Shown here piece after piece: positions 16,114 through 31,351 of a DNA stretch of 31,351 nucleotides. The notes beneath the pieces were generated by a model. It was not told the DNA's origin. It saw only the letters and a list, made by a program, of their open reading frames with translations, and did not search any database. Location of the stretch: the NCBI GenBank assembly GCA_964644845.1, contig CAZXXS010000066.1, positions 1 to 31,351 on the forward strand, in the 5' to 3' direction. This DNA comes from Geothermovivens sp964644845. GTDB lineage: Bacteria > Zhuqueibacterota > Zhuqueibacteria > Oleimicrobiales > Geothermoviventaceae. Position 1 is the stretch's first letter. Each line of letters begins with the position of its first letter. Both the position numbers and the translations under genes were made by a program.

Positions 16114-16395
16114 CGAATCGACTGGTGAACCCTCAACTGAGAATCTGCCTTCTTGCGATGATTTTCGTGCCCCGTAAATGTTGCACTCCTCCATCGCTTG
16201 GTCCCGGCGGCGCCGCGCTCATCTCGGCAGAGGTGAGCGGGGCGCTACTGCACATGGCTTTTCGAATTAGCATCTCCGCTTGAAGTAGCCTCCCTCTTCG
16301 GAAAATTCGCGGTTCTTGAACCATTATCGAGGCACCCTGAGCGGTGCTGACGTACACGGGCAACTTTTCACCGTTCCTGTAGCCAGAGGTGTACA
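16114..16395 (+). promoter_or_regulatory. Long structured 5' leader of gltB
   Basis: If the promoter call is right, this untranslated leader carries three hairpins. The strongest, at 16210-16245, pairs GCGCC-G-CGCTCA with TGAGCG-G-GGCGC (one G-G mismatch) and closes further inside. GGTTC/GAACC lies at 16311-16322. GCACC/GGTGC lies at 16332-16347. I compared it by eye with the glutamine (glnA) and other common riboswitch cores and saw no match. It may be an attenuator, a new cis-acting RNA, or simply a stable leader. Confidence 0.35.
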
Positions 16396-20962
<4,567 letters not shown>

Positions 20963-20970
<8 letters not shown>

Positions 20971-22390
20971 GCCCACCGCGTTTCTGGAAATCCCACGCGA
21001 AGAGCCACCCAAGCGGCCCGTGGAAGAAAGAATCCGTGATTTTCGGGAATTCGAGCTTCATCTGCCTCCGCACAAGCTGCAGCAACAAGCTTCCAGGTGC
21101 ATGGACTGCGGTATCCCCCACTGTCACACGTTCGGGTGTCCGCTGGGGAATCGGATCCCTGACTGGAACGATTTGGTGGCCCGGGGCAAATGGCAAAATG
21201 CGCTGGAGATTTTGCACAGTACAAACAATTTCCCCGAATTTACGGGACGGGTGTGCCCGGCTCTCTGTGAGGCAGCTTGCACGTTGGCCATCAATCAGGA
21301 TCCGGTAGCCATCCGCGAAATCGAGCGCCACCTGGTCGAACGCGGCTGGGATGAAGGCTGGATCCACCCCGAGCCAGCCGAGCACAGGACGGGCAAGCGC
21401 GTGGCCGTTGTTGGCTCTGGTCCTGCCGGACTGGCGGCGGCTCAGCAACTCGCACGGCGTGGCCACGAAGTGGTGGTGTTCGAGCGTGCCGATCGCGTCG
21501 GCGGCATCCTTCGGTACGGCATTCCTGATTTCAAGCTGGAGAAGTGGGTGATCGACCGACGGCTGGAGCAGCTACGAGCCGAGGGCGTTTCCTTCGAGGT
21601 GGAAGTTGAAGTGGGACGTGACATCACAGCTCGCTACCTGCGGCGGACGTTCGATGCGGTGGTGCTGGCCATGGGAAGCACGCAACCGCGCGATCTGGAT
21701 GTCCCGGGTCGCGATTTGCAGGGAATCCACTTTGCGATGGATTATCTCAGTCAACAGAACCGGGTGAACGCCGGCGACGCCGTGCCGGAAGAGGAGCGAA
21801 TCAGTGCGGCGGGTAAGCATGTGGTGGTCATCGGCGGCGGTGACACCGGCAGCGACTGTGTGGGAACAGCCCGCCGACAGGGGGCGGCGTCGATTGTACA
21901 GATCGAAATCCTGCCTCGCCCGCCTCTGGAGAGGCCTCCTGACAACCCCTGGCCACTCTGGCCGCGCGTGCTGCGCACATCCTCGTCGCACGAAGAAGGC
22001 TGCCAGCGGGAATGGGCCTTGCTTACCAAGGAGTTCGTGGGTGAGGAAGGCCGTGTTCGTGGCGTACGTGTGGTGGAACTGGATTGGCATCAGGAATCGG
22101 GAAATGGGCGGGCAGCCTTTCGTGAAATCCCTGGGTCCGAGCACACCTTGCGGGCGGATCTCGTGCTTCTGGCAATGGGATTCGTTCATGTGGAGCACGG
22201 TCCGCTCATCCGTGACACAGGGATTGGGCTGGATCCCCGCGGCAACGTGCTCGTGGACGCCAACCACATGACCACGGTCCCTGGGGTGTTTGCCGCTGGC
22301 GATGCGGCCCAGGGCGCTTCGCTCGTTGTGAAAGCCATCGCTCAGGGGCGTGCTGCGGCTGAGGGCGTTGATCGGTACTTGCGCGGGTAG
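20963..22390 (+). CDS. gltD: Glutamate synthase (NADPH), small subunit
   Basis: A 475-residue electron-entry subunit that takes electrons from NADPH to FAD and then to the GltB iron-sulfur and FMN centres. The N-terminal Fe-S domain has two cysteine sets: C46, C49, C54, C59 (CMDCGIPHCHTFGC) and C98, C102, C106 (CPALCEAAC). The FAD fold is VAVVGSGPAGLAAA (147-160). The NADPH fold is VVVIGGGDTGSDC (about 287-299). The closing FAD motif GVFAAGDAAQGASLVV is near 440. All family motifs are intact. The ATG lies inside the end of gltB (8-base overlap) after GAGGAGGTGTACA, nearly the same leader as gltB, so the two subunits are probably made in a fixed ratio. No terminator was found after the stop. 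Confidence 0.97.
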
Positions 22391-23028
22391 TTCGACGTAG
22401 GGGGGGCTGTCTCCGAGAGTTTGGCCTACCAAATGCGGCTACGGGGCCCGTGTCGAGGTGGAACCCGATTTTCCCACGCGGTCTGCTGCAGACCCGACTG
22501 CGGCTCACTCTTGCCTGTCGGGCACCGCAGGGGAACGCATGGGGCCGGCCAGGCGCTTCGTGTTCAGCGTGCGTTCCCAGGGAAGGCGAGCTGGGCTGCG
22601 ACAGGGGGGTACGCGCTTTTACCTGGCACGGCTCCTGTCCGCCCGTGGGAGCCTTCAAGGGTTCGGTGGTTTCCTGAAATCGACTGGCCGAGATGTGGGG
22701 TCCTTGCACATGCCTGGCTGTAGACGCTCTGAGAAGGGGGTACGCTGAAACCGACGTGCATTTTCGTGGAACGCTGACGTTGATTCTGGAGGTCTTTTTT
22801 TTGAGAACAGATTGTGGGGGAACCCTCCAGAAAATTCCGCAGGTACCGAAAAATTCTTTGGAACCGGCGCTGGCGTCGGGGCGTAGGAAGGTTTGCCCCA
22901 CGGGAGAAAACGGGAATTTTCCGGGAACCCGGAGGGCTGTACAGAGTAGAACATGATGCGTTCGGGAGAGGGCAGGGTTCTTTGTAAAGAGGCACGGTAG
23001 AATCCTCGTCGACCTCCTGAAAAAGTGC
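22391..23028. other. Spacer between gltD and the rRNA promoters
   Basis: About 640 bases with no supportable gene. The second half holds several A/T tracts (TCTTTTTTTTG near 22793, GAAAATTC near 22831, GAAAAATTC near 22849, GAATTTTCC near 22913) set in GC-rich DNA. Such tracts can bend DNA or act as upstream activating sites for rRNA promoters. No known RNA gene (RNase P, tmRNA, SRP RNA) signature was seen. Confidence 0.4.
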
Positions 23029-23056
23029 TTGACATTGAGCGGCGATTTGTTATATT
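23029..23056 (+). promoter_or_regulatory. rRNA promoter P1
   Basis: TTGACA (23029-23034) and TATATT (23051-23056) are 16 bases apart, close to full consensus. It lies about 220 bases upstream of the mature 16S end, an ordinary place for the first of two rRNA promoters. Confidence 0.7.
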
Positions 23057-23096
23057 TATCGCCGCCCTGGAGCAAACGGGGCGGTCGAGACGCGGA

Positions 23097-23116
23097 TCAG
23101 AGCTCAAGAGCTCTGA
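23097..23116. promoter_or_regulatory. Perfect 9-bp inverted repeat between the two rRNA promoters
   Basis: TCAGAGCTCAAGAGCTCTGA forms nine pairs around AA. It is followed by an A-run and lies 8 bases upstream of the P2 -35 box. It could be a protein site acting on P2 or a hairpin in P1 transcripts. Confidence 0.5.
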
Positions 23117-23124
23117 AAAAAGTC

Positions 23125-23153
23125 TTGACTTTGACAACCGGATTGACTATCTT
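23125..23153 (+). promoter_or_regulatory. rRNA promoter P2
   Basis: TTGACT (23125-23130) and TATCTT (23148-23153) with a 17-base spacer. The -10 box equals that of the gltB promoter. Transcripts would begin near 23160, before the boxA-like site and the 16S processing stem. Confidence 0.65.
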
Positions 23154-23196
23154 TGCGCTTGCCGACGGGAGAAAGTTGGCGAGCGATTTTTGACTG

Positions 23197-23210
23197 TGTT
23201 CTTTGAAAAC
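23197..23210 (+). promoter_or_regulatory. boxA-like antitermination site in the rRNA leader
   Basis: TGTTCTTTGAAAAC resembles the boxA consensus (TGCTCTTTAACA). A near-identical copy, TGTTCTTTGACAAC, occurs again before 23S at 25151. The duplication in the two expected places supports a role in Nus-factor antitermination. Confidence 0.55.
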
Positions 23211-23249
23211 ATCGCGTGCACGCACCTGGTGAGTGGGTAAGTTTCGACC
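23208..23249 (+). other. Left arm of the 16S processing stem
   Basis: The segments at 23208-23226 (containing CGCGTGCACGC) and 23233-23249 (GTGGGTAAGTTTCGACC) are complementary to 24906-24923 and 24882-24900 after the 16S gene, with few mismatches. Together they form the long duplex normally cut by RNase III to free precursor 16S. Confidence 0.75.
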
Positions 23250-23273
23250 TACGGCTAGGGAAGTTAGGATTGA

Positions 23274-24850
<1,577 letters not shown>

Positions 24851-24881
24851 GGGAGCCTTGTCCCGATTCTCTGTCGGGACG

Positions 24882-24923
24882 GGTCGAAGAAACTTGCCCC
24901 AAGCCGGGGCGTGCACGCGTGTT
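24882..24923 (+). other. Right arm of the 16S processing stem
   Basis: GGTCGAAGAAACTTGCCCC and GGGGCGTGCACGCGTGTT pair with the leader at 23208-23249. Between the 16S end and this arm is a local hairpin (GTCCCGA/TCGGGAC, 24860-24880). Confidence 0.75.
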
Positions 24924-24970
24924 TGTTGTTTTTTTGTGTGGGCACTACGCCTGCAAGAGGGAGTTCGCGT

Positions 24971-25046
<76 letters not shown>

Positions 25047-25065
25047 CTGGCGTTGTGTTTGGATC

Positions 25066-25138
25066 GGGGCTATAGCTCAGTTGGGAGAGCGCCGCTCTTG
25101 CAAGGCGGAGGCCACCGGTTCGAATCCGGTTAGCTCCA
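25066..25138 (+). tRNA. tRNA-Ala (TGC)
   Basis: A 73-base cloverleaf. The acceptor stem is GGGGCTA/TAGCTCC (one G-T pair) with discriminator A, the anticodon loop is CTTGCAA with a T-G pair closing the stem, and the T arm contains GGTTCGAATCC. CCA is not encoded. It lies 19 bases after tRNA-Ile. Confidence 0.95.
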
Positions 25139-25150
25139 CGAAAACAACCT

Positions 25151-25164
25151 TGTTCTTTGACAAC
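25151..25164 (+). promoter_or_regulatory. boxA-like antitermination site before 23S
   Basis: TGTTCTTTGACAAC, a copy of the leader site at 23197 with one base changed. It lies 92 bases before the 23S gene, where spacer boxA elements are found in other bacteria. Confidence 0.55.
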
Positions 25165-25220
25165 TTCGGAAGGAAATCTCCGAAACGCCGGCAGTATCAA
25201 TGGTGCTTGTAGCCCTTAGG

Positions 25221-25255
25221 AGCTACTCGCCATCTGCTGCGAGCCTTAGATGTTT

Positions 25256-25262
<7 letters not shown>
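25221..25262 (+). other. Left arm of the 23S processing stem
   Basis: AGCTACT, CCATCTGCTGCGAG and ATGTTTGGTTAAG pair in order with CTTAACCAAACAT, CTCGCAGCAGATGG and AGTAGCT at 28269-28309, about 34 pairs with one six-base internal loop. The arm runs into the 5' end of mature 23S. Confidence 0.85.
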
Positions 25263-28268
<3,006 letters not shown>

Positions 28269-28277
<9 letters not shown>

Positions 28278-28309
28278 ACATTTTTACTCGCAGCAGATGG
28301 TTAGTAGCT
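28269..28309 (+). other. Right arm of the 23S processing stem
   Basis: Complement of 25221-25262; see that entry. It extends into the 23S-5S spacer, which otherwise shows no gene. Confidence 0.85.
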
Positions 28310-28396
28310 TCCAGGCCTGCGAGCACACCGGCGTTCGAGATGCTTCCGAAGTTGATTTGATACGACAGCGTTGCGCTTCGGCGCTTCGCGATAGAT

Positions 28397-28516
28397 TTCC
28401 CGGTGACCATGGCGGAGGGGAAACACCCGATCCCATTCCGAACTCGGAAGTTAAGCCCTCCAGCGCCGATGGTACTGGGCTGGGGACGGCCCGGGAGAGT
28501 AGGTCGTTGCCGGGAA
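28397..28516 (+). rRNA. rrf: 5S ribosomal RNA
   Basis: About 120 bases closed by TTCCCGG/CCGGGAA. It has the family core CCGAACTCGGAAGTTAAGC and AGCGCCGATGGTACTG, and GGGAGAGTAGGTCG before the closing stem. It lies 119 bases after 23S and directly before the operon terminator. Confidence 0.93.
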
Positions 28517-28525
28517 GCTCTTTGA

Positions 28526-28559
28526 GGGAGAAGATCCGACAGGGTCTTCTCCCTTTTTT
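28526..28559 (+). terminator. Intrinsic terminator of the rRNA operon
   Basis: GGGAGAAGATCC pairs with GGGTCTTCTCCC (12 pairs, one G-T) over a GACA loop and is followed by six T residues. It begins 10 bases after 5S. It is the clearest textbook terminator in the window. Confidence 0.95.
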
Positions 28560-28773
28560 GTTTTGCAGCCGCAATTGCGACCCGATTCCAGGCGTGATTG
28601 CAACACTGGTTCTTCGGATCCCGCTTTCGAACGGCGCGGTGTCGCGCCCTACCCAACAGCTCGATCGGATGACAGGAAGCTGGTCTCGCCCCCCATGTGC
28701 ACCGTTCAACCTCAGGATCCGTACGGGTTGACGATACAACTTGCCGACGCAACCAGACTCGACGAGACGTAGA

Positions 28774-29496
28774 ATGTCCCGATCGATTGATTCTCGAGGT
28801 ACATGCGTGTTCTGTCGCGGCACGTTCAGCAAACGCGGCATGGCTCGGCACCTGCGGAGTTGTGAAGCCCGCAAGCGACACGATCAAGAGCTAGCCGAGT
28901 CGCAACGTAAGCGTGCCCGTCGGGCGCGCTTGTTTCACATCGTCGTCGAGAGCGAGAAATCCCCGCTCTACTGGCTTCACCTCGAGGTGGCTGCCGCAGC
29001 GACTCTTTTGGATCTGGATGACTTCCTCCGGGAGATTTGGCTCGAGTGCTGCGGAAACCTGAGCCGGTTCCGAATCGAAGGGGCGGATTACATGGTTGAA
29101 GAGTTCGAGGAACCAACGGCGTGGCCGTTCTTCCTTGGTAGACCCACTTACGGCATGGACGTCCCTCTCTGGAAGGTGCTGCGCCCAGGAATCCAATTCG
29201 GTCACGAATACGATTTTGGCAGCACTACGCGATTGGCGTTGCGGGTTCTCTCGGACAGAGAGGGTTGGGTGGGCCGCGAGTACGTGATGCTCATGGCGCG
29301 GAACGATCCTCCAGTTATCCGTTGCGCCGTCTGCGGTGGATTGGCTACAAAGGTGTGCTCGGCGTGCGTGCATCGTGAAGAACGCTGGTTCTGCGACGAG
29401 TGCGCGAGCAAACACGGCTGCGAAGAGAACTGTTTCCTGCCCATCGTGAATTCGCCCAGGGTGGGAGTATGTGGGTACACCGGATCGGTCCAGTGA
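28774..29496 (+). CDS. pRiA4b ORF-3-like protein with N- and C-terminal zinc fingers
   Basis: A 240-residue cytoplasmic protein; I start it at ATG 28774, though the frame opens at 28741 and the ribosome site (GAGACG) is weak. The N-terminus has a C2HC finger: C11, C14, H26, C30 (CVFCRGTF...MARHLRSC). The middle (about 50-165) resembles the plasmid pRiA4b ORF-3 family (ARLFHIVVE...LDDFLREIWLECCGNLSRF, then KVLRPGIQFGHEYDFGSTTRLALRV). The end has a Cys/His cluster with CAVCGG, CSAC, CDECASKHGC and then LPIVNSPRVGVCGYTG, a tail I recall in other family members. The family is often linked to plasmids and transposons, but no mobile gene adjoins it. The biochemical role is unknown; nucleic-acid binding is plausible from the fingers. 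It sits alone behind the rRNA terminator. Confidence 0.75.
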   Translation: MSRSIDSRGTCVFCRGTFSKRGMARHLRSCEARKRHDQELAESQRKRARRARLFHIVVESEKSPLYWLHLEVAAAATLLDLDDFLREIWLECCGNLSRFRIEGADYMVEEFEEPTAWPFFLGRPTYGMDVPLWKVLRPGIQFGHEYDFGSTTRLALRVLSDREGWVGREYVMLMARNDPPVIRCAVCGGLATKVCSACVHREERWFCDECASKHGCEENCFLPIVNSPRVGVCGYTGSVQ

Positions 29497-29659
29497 CCGC
29501 GGTCCGGCCTGGCTATTCAGCCCTCAACTCGGGCTCGCCAAGCTCAGCCGTGTCGTTCTCCTTGCGCGGCGTTGCACCGGGTGCCTGTGTGTGCGGCGAT
29601 GTCTCCTTGGGTAAACTCGGCGGCACGTTACCGGCAGCAGGAAGGGGCCCGTCGAGATC

Positions 29660-31240
29660 CTACCTCTCCCCCGGCTGGACCGCGAGCAATTCCCTCCGCA
29701 GCCGGAACGGATCTTCCCCCCGAAGTCCGCGAATTCGAGCGCTCACGGCCTGGAAGAGTTCCTTCTGCTTGCGGTACACGGGCAATGCTTCGGCGCGCGG
29801 GCGCTTTCTGCGGCTTTCGTCGAAGCGGAGGAAAGGCTCTACCACGTCCTTGATGCTGAGCTTTCCCCCCTGAGCCTTGTGCCACACCCACGCCGCGTGC
29901 AGGGCGGCTCCCAGCGCCGCGCCTTCACCTTCCACCGGCACCGTTTCGGCCTCGAAGATGTCGGCGATCATCTGGCACCAAGCGTGGGAGCGCGTCAGGC
30001 CGCCGGTCAGGCGGATCTCCTTGGTCTGCACGGGCATTCGGCGAAAGCCGTCGTACAGGTTCAGAACGTGGCCTTCCAGCACTGCGCGACTGAGGTGCTC
30101 GGGAGTAAAGTCGTCGAGCCCGAAGCCGAAGTAGACCGGCGTGGCCCAGGGCAGGTCCGGAGTTCGTTCCCCCATGTACCAGGGGAGGAGCAGCCTGCCG
30201 CCGTTTCCGGGCGGTGTTCTGTCGGCGAGCTCAGCGAATTGATCGTGCGAAAGACCGTACGTCCGCAGCAGCTCGTTGTACCCGTTGGCCATGTTGGAGA
30301 CGCAGAGCAAGGGTAGATAGTGACCCGTGCTGTCGCAGAACAGGGCGATTTCGCCCGAGGGGTCCACGTACGGCTCCTCCATGAAGGTGTAGGCCGTGCC
30401 ACTTGTGCCCAGACTGATGGTCACGATGCCGGGCTCGACGTTGCCGGTGGCGATGGCCCCGTACATGTTGTCACCGGAGCCGGCGTCAATTAGACATTCG
30501 GGCGAGAAGCCGAACCGCTCTACGAGCTTGGGCGAAATCTTACCGATCGGCTCGTCGGAGGGTTTCACCGGAGGCAGTTTTTCCAGCAAGTCCGGGGCGA
30601 TCGCCTCGATGACTTTGCGCGACCACTGCCGCGTGCGGGGGTTCCACAGGGCCATTCCCGACACGTCCCCGGGTTCCATCACTCTCACGCCGCCGGTCAG
30701 GTACCAGTTGATGTAGTTGTGCACGAGGAACAGCGTCCTGCTCTTGGCGTAGATCTCCGGCTCGTGCCGGACCATGTGCAGGATTTTCGGCGCCGTGTAG
30801 CCGGGCCGCTGGCTGTTGCCCACTTCCTCGAGCATTGCTTCCAGGCCGCCCACCCGTTCCGTCAGAATCTCGCACTCCTCGGCGGTGGAGTAGTCGTTCC
30901 ACAGCTTGCTGGTGGGGCGCGCCAGTTCGTCGTTCTCGTCCAGGGCGACGAGTCCGTGCTGCTGTCCCGATACGGAGATGCAGCGGATTTTACCCATCGG
31001 GACGTTGGCGTTCTGTGCCCTCCGGAAAACCTCGTCCACTGCCTCCAGCCACATCTTGGGATTCGCTTCCGACACGCCCTCGGGTTGTCCTTGGATGACG
31101 CCGTCTTTGGTGTCGTAGTGTGGCAGGTCGTTGTCGTAGTTCACGGCTGTGACGTAGACGACCTCCTTCGCGTCGTAGTCGATCACCACCAGTTTGCAGC
31201 TCTGGGTTGATACATCGAGCCCTGCGAAAAGGCTGGACAT
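29660..31240 (-). CDS. xylB: FGGY-family sugar kinase, probable xylulokinase
   Basis: A 526-residue ATP-dependent kinase most like xylulokinase, which phosphorylates D-xylulose for entry into the pentose phosphate pathway. It starts at ATG 31240 after AGGAGGACAAAGG on the minus strand; the open frame upstream is noncoding. The N-terminal lobe has GLDVSTQSCKLVVID (7-21), then SGQQHGLVALD (91-101) and LWNDYSTAEE (113-122). Catalytic Asp257 lies in DAGSGDNMYGA. The nucleotide loop SLGTSGTAY is at 276-284, and the C-terminal lobe carries GGLTRSHAWCQMIADI and GAALGAALHAAW. The Q of GQQHG, where E. coli XylB has GQMHG, and DVSTQS in place of the common DLGTSS set it apart from enteric enzymes, so a related pentulose or hexulose is also possible. 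No xylose isomerase or transporter is within the window. Confidence 0.85.
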   Translation of the reverse strand: MSSLFAGLDVSTQSCKLVVIDYDAKEVVYVTAVNYDNDLPHYDTKDGVIQGQPEGVSEANPKMWLEAVDEVFRRAQNANVPMGKIRCISVSGQQHGLVALDENDELARPTSKLWNDYSTAEECEILTERVGGLEAMLEEVGNSQRPGYTAPKILHMVRHEPEIYAKSRTLFLVHNYINWYLTGGVRVMEPGDVSGMALWNPRTRQWSRKVIEAIAPDLLEKLPPVKPSDEPIGKISPKLVERFGFSPECLIDAGSGDNMYGAIATGNVEPGIVTISLGTSGTAYTFMEEPYVDPSGEIALFCDSTGHYLPLLCVSNMANGYNELLRTYGLSHDQFAELADRTPPGNGGRLLLPWYMGERTPDLPWATPVYFGFGLDDFTPEHLSRAVLEGHVLNLYDGFRRMPVQTKEIRLTGGLTRSHAWCQMIADIFEAETVPVEGEGAALGAALHAAWVWHKAQGGKLSIKDVVEPFLRFDESRRKRPRAEALPVYRKQKELFQAVSARIRGLRGEDPFRLRRELLAVQPGER

Positions 31241-31309
31241 GACCTTTGTCCTCCTGCGTTGTCGTCCGGCAACGTTTCCCGCCGACCGCTGGAGCTGAGA
31301 TGCAATCTG

Positions 31310-31339
31310 AAGGTAAGCATTCCGCCCGGTCCCTGTCAA
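31310..31339 (-). promoter_or_regulatory. Possible promoter of the FGGY kinase
   Basis: Read on the minus strand, TTGACA (31339-31334) is followed after 18 bases by TACCTT (31315-31310), about 70 bases before the start codon. The -35 box is consensus; the -10 box is weak but resembles the TATCTT boxes elsewhere in the window. Confidence 0.4.
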
Positions 31340-31351
31340 CCCCGACTGGCG

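Noticed and set aside
16114..16395. Glutamine (glnA-type) riboswitch in the gltB leader
   Set aside because: The conserved core of that motif was not found; only unassigned hairpins are present.
22391..23028. 6S RNA, RNase P RNA, tmRNA or SRP RNA in the spacer before the rRNA operon
   Set aside because: No signature segments of those RNAs could be seen.
28278..28396. Extra tRNA between 23S and 5S
   Set aside because: No cloverleaf or T-arm GTTCGAATC-type segment; the first part is the 23S processing arm.

Overview
The window is a chromosomal segment from a GC-rich, Gram-negative bacterium of the wider FCB group (Bacteroidota, Ignavibacteria, Calditrichota, KSB1-like lineages). The main evidence is the protein content. 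There is a TonB-dependent receptor with an N-terminal carboxypeptidase-regulatory-like domain, and two secreted proteins end in the PNPF-type FlgD-like/Por sorting domain typical of that group. Several genes have strong GGAGG ribosome binding sites that match the 16S 3' end (CACCTCCTTT). The GC-rich rRNAs would fit a warm habitat, but that is inference. The 16S gene, complete at 23274-24847, is the best way to place the organism. I did not name a genus.

Layout. (1) 151-4316: a cell-surface/metal-like group of three plus-strand genes: a small His-rich membrane protein, a TonB-dependent receptor with a CxxC in its plug, and a membrane-anchored transglutaminase-like protein. (2) 4798-6303: a secreted beta-helix protein with a C-terminal sorting domain. 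(3) 6736-8466 minus: FAD-dependent glycerol-3-phosphate dehydrogenase (glpD). A 560-base divergent control region rich in palindromes and repeated motifs follows. (4) 9030-13528: four plus-strand genes for exported proteins: two proteins built of DxDxDG calcium-type loops, one sorted protein with a duplicated domain between them, and a predicted outer-membrane barrel translationally coupled to the second loop protein. (5) 14132-15328 minus: a secreted protein with two lipocalin-like units. (6) 16396-22390: gltB-gltD, the NADPH glutamate synthase, overlapping by 8 bases and preceded by a good promoter and a roughly 280-base structured leader. (7) 23029-28559: a complete rRNA operon (two promoters, 16S, tRNA-Ile, tRNA-Ala, 23S, 5S, terminator) with readable processing stems and boxA-like sites. 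(8) 28774-29496: a pRiA4b ORF-3-like protein with zinc fingers at both ends. (9) 29660-31240 minus: an FGGY sugar kinase, most like xylulokinase, with its start and a possible promoter inside the window.

No insertion sequence, CRISPR array, integrase or phage gene was seen. Housekeeping functions (glutamate synthesis, rRNA, glycerol-3-phosphate and pentulose metabolism) alternate with envelope/secreted genes. Spacers between units are unusually long (about 0.4-1 kb). The parts most likely to hold undescribed biology are the calcium-loop/barrel cluster at 9030-13528 and the His-rich/CxxC-receptor/transglutaminase group at 151-4316. No function is proven for either.
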